Assembly: GCA_017642565.1 (NCBI GenBank)
Contig: JAGCOU010000039.1
Span: 1-27,810, forward strand
Length of the DNA stretch: 27,810 nucleotides
DNA from: Alphaproteobacteria bacterium
Lineage (GTDB): Bacteria > Pseudomonadota > Alphaproteobacteria > Rs-D84
Direction: 5' to 3'
In this document: piece after piece, positions 7,616 through 15,932 of the stretch
Layout: the number at the start of each line of letters is the position of its first letter
Numbering within the stretch: position 1 is the stretch's first letter
Translations under genes and position numbers: made by a program
Notes under the pieces: model-generated
What the model saw: the letters and a program-made list of their open reading frames with translations, nothing else
Told to the model about the DNA's origin: nothing
Database searches by the model: none

Positions 7616-8294
7616 ATTGATATCATTTTTTGGTGGTTTGATGTTAATCGGGGCAGTGTTCGCGATGGTGGTTTTGACCGCTTTGATTTATCGTGCTAAT
7701 GAACGTTCTTCTGTTAAATCTTATATGTTTCAAATGAATGACTGGTCGACCGAAAGATTGGGTGTGTTACAAAACATAAACGATATATCTGCAAATGATT
7801 TGCGCAACAGATTAATAAAAAAATATGTGTCTGAATATTTCAAAGTTATTCCTGGTGAAGCCAATGTGTTGGATAGACCTATATTGAAAATGTTATCTAC
7901 GACAGAGGCTTTCTCTCAGTGGGAACAAGGCGAAGCACAAACAATTCAAAAAATGTCTGAACAAAAAATGTTTCGCATGGTGACTGTTGATGATGCTGGC
8001 ATCGCTGTAAATTCTGACGAGAATGTAAAATATGATAATTCTGACAATGCGGAAAAAATATATTATGTAGTGCGTTATTATATGTCAACCTGGGCAGAAT
8101 CTAATATGATGGCTACGCAACCTGTTCTTGAACAAGGAACATTGTTTCTAGAGGCTCGTTTTGCACCTGGTATAAGGGAACATGACGGATACGGTAACAG
8201 GCTGGATATAAGAAAATATTTGGAATCTGGCAAAAACCCTGTTGGTTTGTTTAAATTTACGGTAACTAATATTGGGGACAAAATGATAAAATGA
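7608..8294 (+). CDS. VirB8-like T4SS inner-membrane protein, second paralogue
   Basis: 228 residues from ATG 7608, overlapping the previous gene by 8 bases. One membrane helix (about 5-27) is followed by a periplasmic domain. The C-terminal NPVGLFKFTVTNIG closely matches the NPLGF(x)VTxYxVDPE end of VirB8, and the preceding strand LFLEARFAP fits the VirB8 sheet. Duplicated, divergent virB8 genes are known from the Rickettsiales rvh T4SS, so the pair here suggests an rvh-like arrangement. The frame opens 48 bases earlier, but the chosen start places the membrane helix at the normal distance. Confidence 0.75.
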   Translation: MNKLISFFGGLMLIGAVFAMVVLTALIYRANERSSVKSYMFQMNDWSTERLGVLQNINDISANDLRNRLIKKYVSEYFKVIPGEANVLDRPILKMLSTTEAFSQWEQGEAQTIQKMSEQKMFRMVTVDDAGIAVNSDENVKYDNSDNAEKIYYVVRYYMSTWAESNMMATQPVLEQGTLFLEARFAPGIREHDGYGNRLDIRKYLESGKNPVGLFKFTVTNIGDKMIK

Positions 8295-9079
8295 TGAAAA
8301 GACTTGTATTTTTACTGTTTGCTGGTTTGGTGGCAGTTGCACCCTGCTCTTCGTTCGCAGACGATATGGATTTTGATGAATTCGCTATTGTCGACCAAGA
8401 TGATACAGGCATTGACACGGAAGATGTTTCTTTGAATGCGGACGCTAGCAGTGTTGATGTCAAACATTTTGATATCGCAGGCGCAATGCTTGGTATGTCT
8501 TATGATGAAATCAAAAATTTATTTTTTGACGGTGGCGGACTTTACGCACCAAGGAAAAAGAACAGTGTTATCTATACTATAAACAAAGAATGGAAATATA
8601 ACCTGGATTACGAATGCCGACAGAGTAATATATTTATTCCTGAGAAACTGGAAAAATGCATATATTCGTTGGCTCAAAATCGTGGATTGCTTTATATCGC
8701 AGAAATGCATTTGGAACGTGCTTTTACTGGTGAAACTTTGGATATATATTTTACGAGCAATGCCACAGATAATTTGGTTTGGAAAATCGTTTATACTAAT
8801 GACGCCAATACACTCGAAGGAATTGATGGCGATGACAACAAATTCAACAATCAACGAGAAAAAAAATTACTCGCTTTTTGGCAAGGTGTTCTTGATAAAT
8901 ACGGCACACCAAATTCCGATGAAGACAAATGGATTTCATCTGAAAATGCCTATGACCCTATGATGCAGGCTTTTTATGGTCAACTGGTTTTGACTGACAA
9001 AGGTCTAGAGGCATCTGATGTAGCAGAAAACGTTCAAAAAGCGCGTCAAAATTTCCAGGCGAAACCTTATGCGTTCTAA
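8291..9079 (+). CDS. Exported hypothetical protein in the VirB8 operon
   Basis: 262 residues with a clear signal peptide (MMKRLVFLLFAGLVAVAPCS, cleavage near SFA at about 24). An acidic low-complexity stretch rich in Asp and Glu follows to about residue 50. Then comes a globular part beginning FDIAGAMLGMSYDEIKNLFF, containing two cysteines (in DYECRQ and EKCIYS) that could pair. I do not recognise the family. It overlaps the second virB8 by ATGA and yraN by 11 bases, so it is co-translated with a T4SS component and probably acts in the periplasm. It is not VirB9 by any motif I can see. Confidence 0.8.
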   Translation: MMKRLVFLLFAGLVAVAPCSSFADDMDFDEFAIVDQDDTGIDTEDVSLNADASSVDVKHFDIAGAMLGMSYDEIKNLFFDGGGLYAPRKKNSVIYTINKEWKYNLDYECRQSNIFIPEKLEKCIYSLAQNRGLLYIAEMHLERAFTGETLDIYFTSNATDNLVWKIVYTNDANTLEGIDGDDNKFNNQREKKLLAFWQGVLDKYGTPNSDEDKWISSENAYDPMMQAFYGQLVLTDKGLEASDVAENVQKARQNFQAKPYAF

Positions 9080-9422
9080 GAAAACATCATATCAAATTGG
9101 TTTGTATTCTGAATTTCTTGCCAGAATGTATTTGCGTTTTCATGGGTATAAAATATTAAAAAGTCGCTATGTTACGGGTAAAAACACTAATCGCGCAGAA
9201 ATAGATATTATCGCAAAACGCAAAAACACCATTGTTTTTATTGAAGTAAAATGTCGCAAAGATATTTCTGCGGCATGGGAGGCTATAACCCCTGCACAAT
9301 CCCATAGATTGCGCCGCGCCGCAGAAACTTATTTAATACAAAATCACTGGATGGGTGATGCGCGTTTTGATGTAATCATAGTATGCGGACATAAAATATA
9401 TTGGGCTAAAAACGCAATTTAG
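9069..9422 (+). CDS. yraN: YraN/UPF0102 family nuclease-like protein
   Basis: 117 residues with the UPF0102 pattern: GLYSEFLARMYLRFHGYKIL at the N-terminus, the PD-(D/E)XK-like core EIDIIA plus VFIEVKCR, and RFDVIIV near the end. The fold resembles Holliday-junction-resolvase-type nucleases; the physiological role is poorly defined. Length is normal. Its start overlaps the upstream exported protein by 11 bases and no separate promoter is seen. The stop overlaps that of the converging phage-side gene. Confidence 0.9.
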   Translation: MRSKKTSYQIGLYSEFLARMYLRFHGYKILKSRYVTGKNTNRAEIDIIAKRKNTIVFIEVKCRKDISAAWEAITPAQSHRLRRAAETYLIQNHWMGDARFDVIIVCGHKIYWAKNAI

Positions 9423-9679
9423 TTTTTTATAACTGCGCTTTTTATCAAAGTTACATCTTCTTTGATTCCGTCTATCTTTAATTGTAATTGCCCTATACCT
9501 GATTCTAATATAGTTGTTCTGTTTTCCAGAGATACTATTCTCTGGTCTTGACGTTCGATTTCTGAAACATACGAATCCTGGCGAGCAACCCAATAAATTA
9601 TGCCCGCAATAAACACTATCAAAAACCAACTATCACGCAACGCATCCAAAAGAGAGAAAAAATTTTGCTGTTTAACCAT
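9419..9679 (-). CDS. Small membrane-anchored coiled-coil protein of the phage module
   Basis: 86 residues: an N-terminal amphipathic part, one membrane helix (about 16-35, WFLIVFIAGIIYWVA), then a coiled coil with regular hydrophobic spacing to the end. It is the last gene of the minus-strand set and overlaps the yraN stop. Small one-helix coiled-coil proteins of this build are commonly encoded beside portal genes in phages and may act in lysis (spanin- or holin-like), but no motif fixes the role. The Shine-Dalgarno is weak. Confidence 0.65.
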   Translation of the reverse strand: MVKQQNFFSLLDALRDSWFLIVFIAGIIYWVARQDSYVSEIERQDQRIVSLENRTTILESGIGQLQLKIDGIKEDVTLIKSAVIKN

Positions 9680-9736
9680 GAAAAAAACAATAATTTACCA
9701 TAACACATACGGCAATTTGTATTTGTATATTGTTTA

Positions 9737-9937
9737 TTATGTTGGATTATTGCCCCTTTTTATAAAATTTTCTATTTGATGAACCAAAGCGTTCTGTGCA
9801 GCCCACCAACGCAATTCATCATCTGTTATATTTGGCCCCACTATGCGCTCTATGGTCAAGAGACGCAAATGAGCCAAAACTTGTTTTCCACTAGGACTCG
9901 CAAAAGTACGCGCATATTGTTTTTCAATATCTGTCAT
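9737..9937 (-). CDS. Small conserved phage-associated protein
   Basis: 66 residues beginning MTDIEKQYARTFASPSGKQV and continuing with an LAHLRLLTIERIVGPNITDDELRWW segment. The pattern of YARTFASPxGKxVLAHL plus a C-terminal helix ending in basic residues (FIKRGN) fits small helical proteins encoded next to podovirus portal genes; function unknown. RBS AAGGAT lies upstream and the gene starts 4 bases after the portal stop, so it is in the same transcript. Confidence 0.7.
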   Translation of the reverse strand: MTDIEKQYARTFASPSGKQVLAHLRLLTIERIVGPNITDDELRWWAAQNALVHQIENFIKRGNNPT

Positions 9938-9941
9938 AACA

Positions 9942-11171
9942 TTATCCTTGGATTAACATTTCTTCTTGTGCCATTTGAGCAATAGGCGCAACATATTTTA
10001 GTTCCGCATCACTATGCAAGGATATTTTATCTATTAAGCCTCTCCGCGATAATATTTGCAAGCCTCTCTCGCACAAAGGTCTTATGAATTCATGCAAAAG
10101 TCGACCATAAGTAGCCCCCAATATTCGCACCATATCTGAATTGCGCGCCAAGATTTCTGTGGCTGTCATTTCTTTGTCAGACAACAGTCCAAGCCTGTCT
10201 GCTAACAAAGAATGTCTTATTCTATCGCGCAAATCTCGCAAGATTATTTGAGACACATCAAAATCTGCACCACTTGATAACGGAGTCAAACCCGAACTGC
10301 CTACGGCTTTGGGTATAATTGCGCCAGGTGTTAAATTGATATTAGATAAATTGATAACACCATCATCATCTGCTTGCCATATTCCGCTGACAGCGATAGT
10401 TGCATTTTTCAAAACTAATTCTACAACTTTGTTGGCGGTTTTTATATCTGGCAGTGCGCGTAATACTGGGCCGCGTCCGTACAGTTCGCCACTTACCAAA
10501 GACCAACGAAAGATAATATACGGATTTGTTTCAAATGTTCCACGTGCGACAATGTTGTTTTCTAAATCGCCACCTACATCTATCCAGGCTGTAAAATCTT
10601 TACCTATTAAAGACTGAACCAGTGTGATAGGTGTTTCTGGGTTCGTTTTGATTTTGTCTTTTATATTAGACGGCAATGTGATATTTGGATATTTTTCCAT
10701 TAAATCACATGCAGGCAATGATGTAGTATGAAATATTGCGCCCGGTAATAACGCGATATCTTTCATAGGAATAGATGTAAAAGAAAATGCGGAAGATGCC
10801 CCGACAGGATTTTCTGCCATGAACAAACACGCTGTTCCCAAAACAACCAAATCTATGTAACACTGGTGAATTGTGGTATAAAAATTAGAATCGTTTAAAT
10901 GCGCGCGCAATACTGATGTTGCTATTTCCGCGTTTGGCGATTCATCACTCTCACGAACTAAGTTTATCCAAAGAGATTCTGGTGGCGTTAACAAAGAATA
11001 CATGGATGCCGCCAAATTATCTACGGCATCTGCAGCAGTCGCGTCAAATAATGTCGCAGATTCTGCGTCATCTGTAGGAATAGTGTAACGCATAGCAGAT
11101 TTCCATCTGGTTAACCATATTTCGCGTTCGTCCAGCGCACGTTTATATAATTGCATAAGATTTTTTTGCAT
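9942..11171 (-). CDS. Phage portal (head-to-tail connector) protein
   Basis: 409 residues of the podovirus head-tail connector family. The ring of these proteins forms the DNA entry vertex and docks the terminase. The signature LFDATAADAVDNLAASMYSL followed by LTPPESLWINL is seen at about residues 42-72, and the central ELYGRGP motif near 225 is typical. The protein is shorter than T7 gp8 (about 535) and seems to end soon after the AELKYVAPIAQMAQ helix, so the C-terminal region is reduced. RBS AAAAGGA is good. It lies 21 bases after the terminase nuclease half, the usual terminase-portal order. Confidence 0.9.
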   Translation of the reverse strand: MQKNLMQLYKRALDEREIWLTRWKSAMRYTIPTDDAESATLFDATAADAVDNLAASMYSLLTPPESLWINLVRESDESPNAEIATSVLRAHLNDSNFYTTIHQCYIDLVVLGTACLFMAENPVGASSAFSFTSIPMKDIALLPGAIFHTTSLPACDLMEKYPNITLPSNIKDKIKTNPETPITLVQSLIGKDFTAWIDVGGDLENNIVARGTFETNPYIIFRWSLVSGELYGRGPVLRALPDIKTANKVVELVLKNATIAVSGIWQADDDGVINLSNINLTPGAIIPKAVGSSGLTPLSSGADFDVSQIILRDLRDRIRHSLLADRLGLLSDKEMTATEILARNSDMVRILGATYGRLLHEFIRPLCERGLQILSRRGLIDKISLHSDAELKYVAPIAQMAQEEMLIQG

Positions 11172-11192
11172 TTATTTTCCTTTTGTTTTTTA

Positions 11193-12041
11193 TTACAGAT
11201 TAAATTCTGTTTTTGCTTTGATAAAACTAGAACGTTGATTCGCAGGTCTTGTCGGCAATGGGTTCATTGTCAAAGCCCCCGCCAATGCGTCTAGTCCATC
11301 ATCGTGTTCCACAGAACCAATTGGTGTCCAAGCCAGCATCTCTGATAACAACATCGTCTTTTTAACCTTTTCATGCATATAGAGATGATTCGTTGTTAAT
11401 ATTGGTTCTATGGCGTTTAAAATTCTTGTTTCCTTGTTTATATGATTTGATATTTGAATTATGTTTATTGACATCTGTTGCTGTTGTGCTTTGGTTCTTA
11501 TTATTTCTGGCAATGCGTTACCAAGACCGTTTATTTCTATACCAATTCTTACCAGCAAATGTTGTCGCATAAAATTAAGAACTGTTTCGCACTGATTCGC
11601 CAAAGGGTATAAATCATCGTCTGGCACAGATATGTAAAGAACATCATGCACAAAAACATCTCGATTTTTATCATCTCGATAAACCAAAGCACATACACTG
11701 CCATCTGAACTGTTTTTGCCAAACGAAGGGTCCCAATAAAAACATACCCCTGAAATACAATGAGACCCAATTTTACAAAGTCGATTATCAAATTCGTCTT
11801 CATAAAAATTAATGGCGCCAGGATCAAGATGCACACGTTCTTCAGCGATATATTCAAGCATCATTTGAGCAGAAAAATGGCGCGCCCCAACGATAGTTTC
11901 TAATTCATGAATTTTTTTAAGCGGAAAAAGCTCTGGCCAAGCCGGATTTCCGGCACTATCCATGATTGGTATCTTTAATTGTTTATATCCACTTAAAAAA
12001 GGTGTTGAATTATCAAAATTTTCGTTTAATCTAAAAGACAT
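11193..12041 (-). CDS. Terminase large subunit, C-terminal nuclease half (split gene)
   Basis: 282 residues matching only the C-terminal part of a phage large terminase. A linker (FLSGYKQLKIPIMDSAGNPA then WPELFP) leads to the RNase H-like nuclease: Asp104 in YWDPSFG, Glu169 in GIEING, and Asp247/248/251 in HDDGLDALAG. These acidic residues would cut the concatemer during packaging. The ATPase half is encoded 3.3 kb away (15324-15932) on the same strand, with dnaB and two genes between. The ATG at 12041 overlaps the dnaB start on the other strand (CATG), and GGGG lies 8-11 bases upstream. Whether it is translated alone is uncertain. Confidence 0.88.
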   Translation of the reverse strand: MSFRLNENFDNSTPFLSGYKQLKIPIMDSAGNPAWPELFPLKKIHELETIVGARHFSAQMMLEYIAEERVHLDPGAINFYEDEFDNRLCKIGSHCISGVCFYWDPSFGKNSSDGSVCALVYRDDKNRDVFVHDVLYISVPDDDLYPLANQCETVLNFMRQHLLVRIGIEINGLGNALPEIIRTKAQQQQMSINIIQISNHINKETRILNAIEPILTTNHLYMHEKVKKTMLLSEMLAWTPIGSVEHDDGLDALAGALTMNPLPTRPANQRSSFIKAKTEFNL

Positions 12042-13584
12042 GGACTTTACCCCTAAATCTTTACCTGTTAATCTAGAAGCAGAACAAGCAGTTCTTGCCG
12101 CGGTTCTAATGAATAACCGCGCATTAGAATCTGTATCTGATTTTCTGTTGCCAGAACATTTTTCTCACATAGCACACCAAGAGATATATAAACTGGCACA
12201 ACGTCAATATGCTATCGGCATACCTTTTGATATCATCACTGCAAAAACATATCTGGAACAACAGGGTATTTTGGAAAGTGTTGGCGGTGTTGAGTACCTG
12301 TATAAATTAACCTCTGCTGGCGCGACTGTCGTGAATGTTGAACATTATGGTCGCATAGTTTTTGACAATGCGCGCCGTCGTGATTTAATAAATCTTGGTC
12401 AAAGTATAATTGATGATGCATATACCGAAGATTTAGACAAACCTGTTAATACTCAAATTGAATCTGCCGAACAGAAATTGTTTAATCTTGCAGACACAGG
12501 ACAAACTGAACGCAGTGTTGTCACACTGGCAGATGCATTAAAAAGCGCTATGCAAGAAGCAGAAATCGCTTACAAAGCAGATGGAAAGTTATCTGGTTTG
12601 ACTACGGGTCTTGATGATTTGGATAAATCTATCAGTGGGTTACATCATTCCGATTTAATAATTATCGCTGGCCGCCCTGCTATGGGTAAGACAACGCTGG
12701 CTTTGAATGTTGCTTTTAATGCTGCAAATGCGATATTAAATGGGCGCGCTAATAAACAATACAAAGGTGCAGTGGCTTTCTTCAGTTTGGAAATGTCCTC
12801 TGACCAGTTGGCTGCTCGTATATTATCTTCACAATCTAAAATTCCATCGTCTCGTATGCGAGAAGGCAGCAATTTAACAGACGAAGATTTTATGAAAATG
12901 GCTCAATATACAGACGCTCTGTCCAAGGTTCCTATTGTAATTGATGACACTGCTGAAATGTCTGTTCCTGGCGTAAAGACACGCGCACGCCGTATTGCTC
13001 GCAAGTTTGGCGGTATCGCGCTTATCGTCATAGACTATTTACAGTTGATGACTGTTCCCGGTGGCAAACGCACAGATAATCGTGTCCAAGAATTATCTGA
13101 AATCACCCGTGGATTAAAGATTTTGGCCAAAGAGTTAGATGTTCCTGTCATTGTATTGTCTCAGTTGTCTCGTAAGGTTGAAGATCGTGACGACAAAAGA
13201 CCAATCTTGTCCGATTTGCGTGAATCTGGTTCTATTGAACAAGATGCGGATATCGTCATGTTCACTTACCGTGAAGAATATTATCTAGAAGGTCATTCCC
13301 CAGACAAACGTTTATCTGGACTTACATCAGAAAACGCTATGCAAAACTGGCAAAAGCGCATGGATTCTTCCAGAAACAAAGCAGATGTTATCATCGCCAA
13401 GAACCGTCATGGAAAACCAGAAACTGTGCACTTGAGTTTCTTTGGCGAATATTCCCTGTTCGACAATTTGCATCAATACCAGCAAGTGCAAGACCAAGAT
13501 TTTAATTCACATTTTTCTCAACAACCAACTGACGATTCAACTACCGTAGTTGATGTTAATGATATACCTGACGATATTATTTAA
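12040..13584 (+). CDS. dnaB: Replicative DNA helicase DnaB
   Basis: 514 residues, full length. The N-terminal domain starts MDFTPKSLPVNLEAEQAVLA. The RecA-like helicase domain has Walker A GRPAMGKTT near residue 210, FSLEMSSDQLAARIL, Walker B IVIDYLQLM, the VIVLSQLSRKVEDR switch and the RESGSIEQDADIV arginine-finger region. It forms the hexamer that unwinds DNA at the fork. ATG 12040 is chosen by N-terminal alignment; an in-frame ATG at 11962 would add 26 residues. No good Shine-Dalgarno or promoter is evident because the upstream DNA is the phage terminase half. It may be the chromosomal dnaB; a phage-borne copy cannot be ruled out. Confidence 0.94.
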   Translation: MDFTPKSLPVNLEAEQAVLAAVLMNNRALESVSDFLLPEHFSHIAHQEIYKLAQRQYAIGIPFDIITAKTYLEQQGILESVGGVEYLYKLTSAGATVVNVEHYGRIVFDNARRRDLINLGQSIIDDAYTEDLDKPVNTQIESAEQKLFNLADTGQTERSVVTLADALKSAMQEAEIAYKADGKLSGLTTGLDDLDKSISGLHHSDLIIIAGRPAMGKTTLALNVAFNAANAILNGRANKQYKGAVAFFSLEMSSDQLAARILSSQSKIPSSRMREGSNLTDEDFMKMAQYTDALSKVPIVIDDTAEMSVPGVKTRARRIARKFGGIALIVIDYLQLMTVPGGKRTDNRVQELSEITRGLKILAKELDVPVIVLSQLSRKVEDRDDKRPILSDLRESGSIEQDADIVMFTYREEYYLEGHSPDKRLSGLTSENAMQNWQKRMDSSRNKADVIIAKNRHGKPETVHLSFFGEYSLFDNLHQYQQVQDQDFNSHFSQQPTDDSTTVVDVNDIPDDII

Positions 13585-13591
13585 TTTTTCC

Positions 13592-13620
13592 TTGCCAAAG
13601 TCTTAAAAATTGACTACTAT
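13592..13620 (+). promoter_or_regulatory. Promoter of the HTH regulator with overlapping inverted repeat
   Basis: TTGCCA (13592-13597) and TACTAT (13615-13620) are spaced by 17 bases. An inverted repeat TTGAC-N9-GTCAA (13610-13628) covers the -10 and start region, a plausible autoregulatory operator. RBS AAGGAG is at 13640-13645. Confidence 0.6.
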
Positions 13621-13652
13621 TTTGTCAACAACAGATTCTAAGGAGTTTGATT

Positions 13653-14660
13653 ATGGCACAAGAAGAAATAATTTTTCCTAATAACATCCGCAACATTCGC
13701 GCTTCCAAAGGCATGAAAATGACAGAACTAGCGCGGCGCGCTAATTTGTCTTTGTCCGCGGTTTCTAAGATAGAAAAAGGTGTTAGACGTCTTAATCAAA
13801 AACAATTGTTGAATGTATGCACTATACTAGGTTGCAAACTTTCTGACATATTTATTCATGAATCTGACGCTGTGGCAAAGAATTGGCAAAACGAAATTAA
13901 ACGTCGTTTAAACGATAACGAAAATAGCGGTTTAAAGGTTTTTGGTTCTGGTTTACGCAAGATTCGTCAACGTTCCGAAAAAACTATTGCTGATGCTGCC
14001 AAAGCGGCTAATATGACTTTGTCTGTATATCATAAAATCGAAGTCGGTCAACGCGAAGTCTACGAAGACGAAATCGAAGTCTTGGCAAAAGCTTTTGGTT
14101 ATACTGTACAACAATTATTCAACGAAATCGCTCAATTATATAATTCTGGCGAATTAACAAAACAAATTAACAAGGTTACAGAACGCGTTAAATCTGTTTT
14201 GGAACCTGGAAATCCTGTATCTGGTTTGGATATTCATGGTGGTTTATATGGCGCACAATTGTATGATAATGCTCGAAAAAAATTGGTTCCTGTGTTTGGT
14301 ACGCCAGACGGCAAAGGCATCAAATTCAAGAAATCTGATGAAACAATGATTGTGGCACCGACTATGATGGAAGGGCTCAGCGGAATTTATGCTGTGATAC
14401 CTAATTCAAAACGCGTGTCTGGCTTTATTCCAGAATCATCTTATGTTTTTGCTGACGCAAATCTAGAACCTAAGGCTGGCGATTTGGCTGTATGCATTGA
14501 TGAAGATTTTTCAAAAATGAAAACAGACACTACGAGCTCTGCACAAATCGTTCTTGTCCGCCAAGATAATCACGGCAAAATCTACGGACATATATCAAAC
14601 CCGGAAGAAAAAGTTATCGGCAAAACTATGCATAAGGTTGTTATGATTGTTATGCAATAA
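13653..14660 (+). CDS. Double-HTH XRE-family regulator with degenerate S24-like C-terminus
   Basis: 335 residues from the ATG at 13653, preceded by AAGGAG. Two XRE helix-turn-helix domains occur in tandem: residues about 12-62 (MTELARRANLSLSAVSKIEK) and about 95-150 (IADAAKAANMTLSVYHKIEV). The C-terminal third (SGIYAVIPNSKRVSGFIPES then GDLAVCID) has the outline of the S24/LexA-like fold. A convincing Ser-Lys dyad is not visible, so it is probably an unregulated or ligand-sensing oligomerisation domain. It could repress the surrounding phage operon, but it lies with dnaB on the opposite strand and may be a host gene. Confidence 0.88.
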   Translation: MAQEEIIFPNNIRNIRASKGMKMTELARRANLSLSAVSKIEKGVRRLNQKQLLNVCTILGCKLSDIFIHESDAVAKNWQNEIKRRLNDNENSGLKVFGSGLRKIRQRSEKTIADAAKAANMTLSVYHKIEVGQREVYEDEIEVLAKAFGYTVQQLFNEIAQLYNSGELTKQINKVTERVKSVLEPGNPVSGLDIHGGLYGAQLYDNARKKLVPVFGTPDGKGIKFKKSDETMIVAPTMMEGLSGIYAVIPNSKRVSGFIPESSYVFADANLEPKAGDLAVCIDEDFSKMKTDTTSSAQIVLVRQDNHGKIYGHISNPEEKVIGKTMHKVVMIVMQ

Positions 14661-14685
14661 TCAATAACTAACGGAGAGAGAACTA

Positions 14686-15327
14686 ATGCCACAACAAGCA
14701 CACATAATTGCACAAAGATTGCTTAATCTTTATCGCCAAGAACATGTTATCGAAGGCGGGTGGGCTGCTGTTAACAAAATCTTTCTTGAAGAAGCCACCA
14801 ACGATCAAATCATCCACGAACTTGAAAATCTGCCAACTGGCAAAAAACTCATTGCTCATATTGATAACTTGCGCAGCGGCAAAACCCCTATGGATACCAT
14901 AGACAAAGATTTATTGCCATACGGGGGCTTGATGTCTGGTCAAGAAATTACTTTCTCGTTAAGCCAAGAAGAAATCGCGGAACTTAAAGAAGCGCTTGAT
15001 AAATTTGAACCTTCGCCTGAAAATTTGGAAGAAATCAAAAAACTGCCTTTTGTTCAAAAGTTCGGCACAGATTGGACCAAAGATATCAAGGCTGCGCTTG
15101 TTTCTCATCCAGATATGCTGGAACAATGGAAAACAGTTATCCAAACAGATACGGCTTACCAGATTTGGTATTCCGCCAAAGGATTATTGTCTGACACTTT
15201 GACAGAACGTCATCGTGCTCAAATCCAGGCGGACATGCCAGAATATGAAACATATTTACCTATGTTCGGCGAACAAGGAAAGGCTATGCTGGCAAAACTG
15301 CGCACGTTTATGTCTTCTGTGGCCTAG
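14686..15327 (+). CDS. Hypothetical protein, last gene of the dnaB cassette
   Basis: 213 residues, soluble, acidic and predicted mostly helical, with no signal peptide or membrane segment. RBS GGAGAG lies upstream and it starts 25 bases after the regulator, so the two are likely co-transcribed. Visible blocks are an N-terminal helix (QQAHIIAQRLLNLYRQE) and a central Glu/Leu-rich helix (SQEEIAELKEALDKFE) before a W-rich segment. I do not recognise the family. The stop overlaps the stop of the terminase ATPase half on the other strand by 4 bases, marking the right junction of the inserted cassette. Confidence 0.82.
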   Translation: MPQQAHIIAQRLLNLYRQEHVIEGGWAAVNKIFLEEATNDQIIHELENLPTGKKLIAHIDNLRSGKTPMDTIDKDLLPYGGLMSGQEITFSLSQEEIAELKEALDKFEPSPENLEEIKKLPFVQKFGTDWTKDIKAALVSHPDMLEQWKTVIQTDTAYQIWYSAKGLLSDTLTERHRAQIQADMPEYETYLPMFGEQGKAMLAKLRTFMSSVA

Positions 15328-15932
15328 TCGATTTTATATATTGTATCGTGTGTATGTGGTGTCCCGATATAAATCATAGAGCCTTGGGGCGACAAAATAA
15401 AATCGAGTTCACGCAATCTTTCTCGTAAATTGATTCGTTTTTGTTGTGTATTACATGTATTAGGCACCTCAACATCGTCACAGATTATTAAATCAGATCT
15501 CATACCTGTAATATTACCAGTAATACCCTGACATATAACAGATGGCTCTCGAATCCCAATGGGTCGTTTAATAGTGATTTTATGGGTTCCCCATTCTTTT
15601 TTTACATCTGGCAAAATCTCATCGCACAAAGGATGGTTTTCTAGGATATTTTTTATATGAGACACCATTCGTGAAGCCAAGCCAGATTCGGCAGACAATA
15701 TCAATATTCTTGTATTTGGTTTATAATACAAAACGCACGCAGCAAATACACCGACTACTGTCGATTTTCCAGAATGTCGAAACGCAGTTAACAAACCCCG
15801 ATGAGGCTCGTTATTTAAAACATCTACCAAAAATTGCATTATCTGTTTATGGTGAGCAGGTGTTGTAAAACCGAGAATTTTATTCCAATCTTCCAAAAAA
15901 TCAAAGGCTTCCGTAATCGTCATTGTTTTCAT
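15324..15932 (-). CDS. Terminase large subunit, N-terminal ATPase half (split gene)
   Basis: 202 residues covering only the packaging ATPase: Walker A RHSGKST at about 52-58, Walker B SDLIICDD at about 146-153 with catalytic acidic residues, and the coupling motif IGTPHT at 189-194. It ends KID and a stop created at the cassette junction. The nuclease half resumes at 12041 with the residues expected next; the joined product would be about 484 residues. The start is uncertain: ATG 15932 overlaps the tail-fibre gene by 32 bases, and ATG 15923 or 15965 are possible. No strong Shine-Dalgarno, so coupling to the upstream gene is likely. Confidence 0.88.
   Translation of the reverse strand: MKTMTITEAFDFLEDWNKILGFTTPAHHKQIMQFLVDVLNNEPHRGLLTAFRHSGKSTVVGVFAACVLYYKPNTRILILSAESGLASRMVSHIKNILENHPLCDEILPDVKKEWGTHKITIKRPIGIREPSVICQGITGNITGMRSDLIICDDVEVPNTCNTQQKRINLRERLRELDFILSPQGSMIYIGTPHTHDTIYKID

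Noticed and set aside
12040..15327. Intein or group I/II intron splitting the terminase
   Set aside because: The inserted genes run on the opposite strand with their own starts and stops, and no splicing or reverse-transcriptase motifs are seen.
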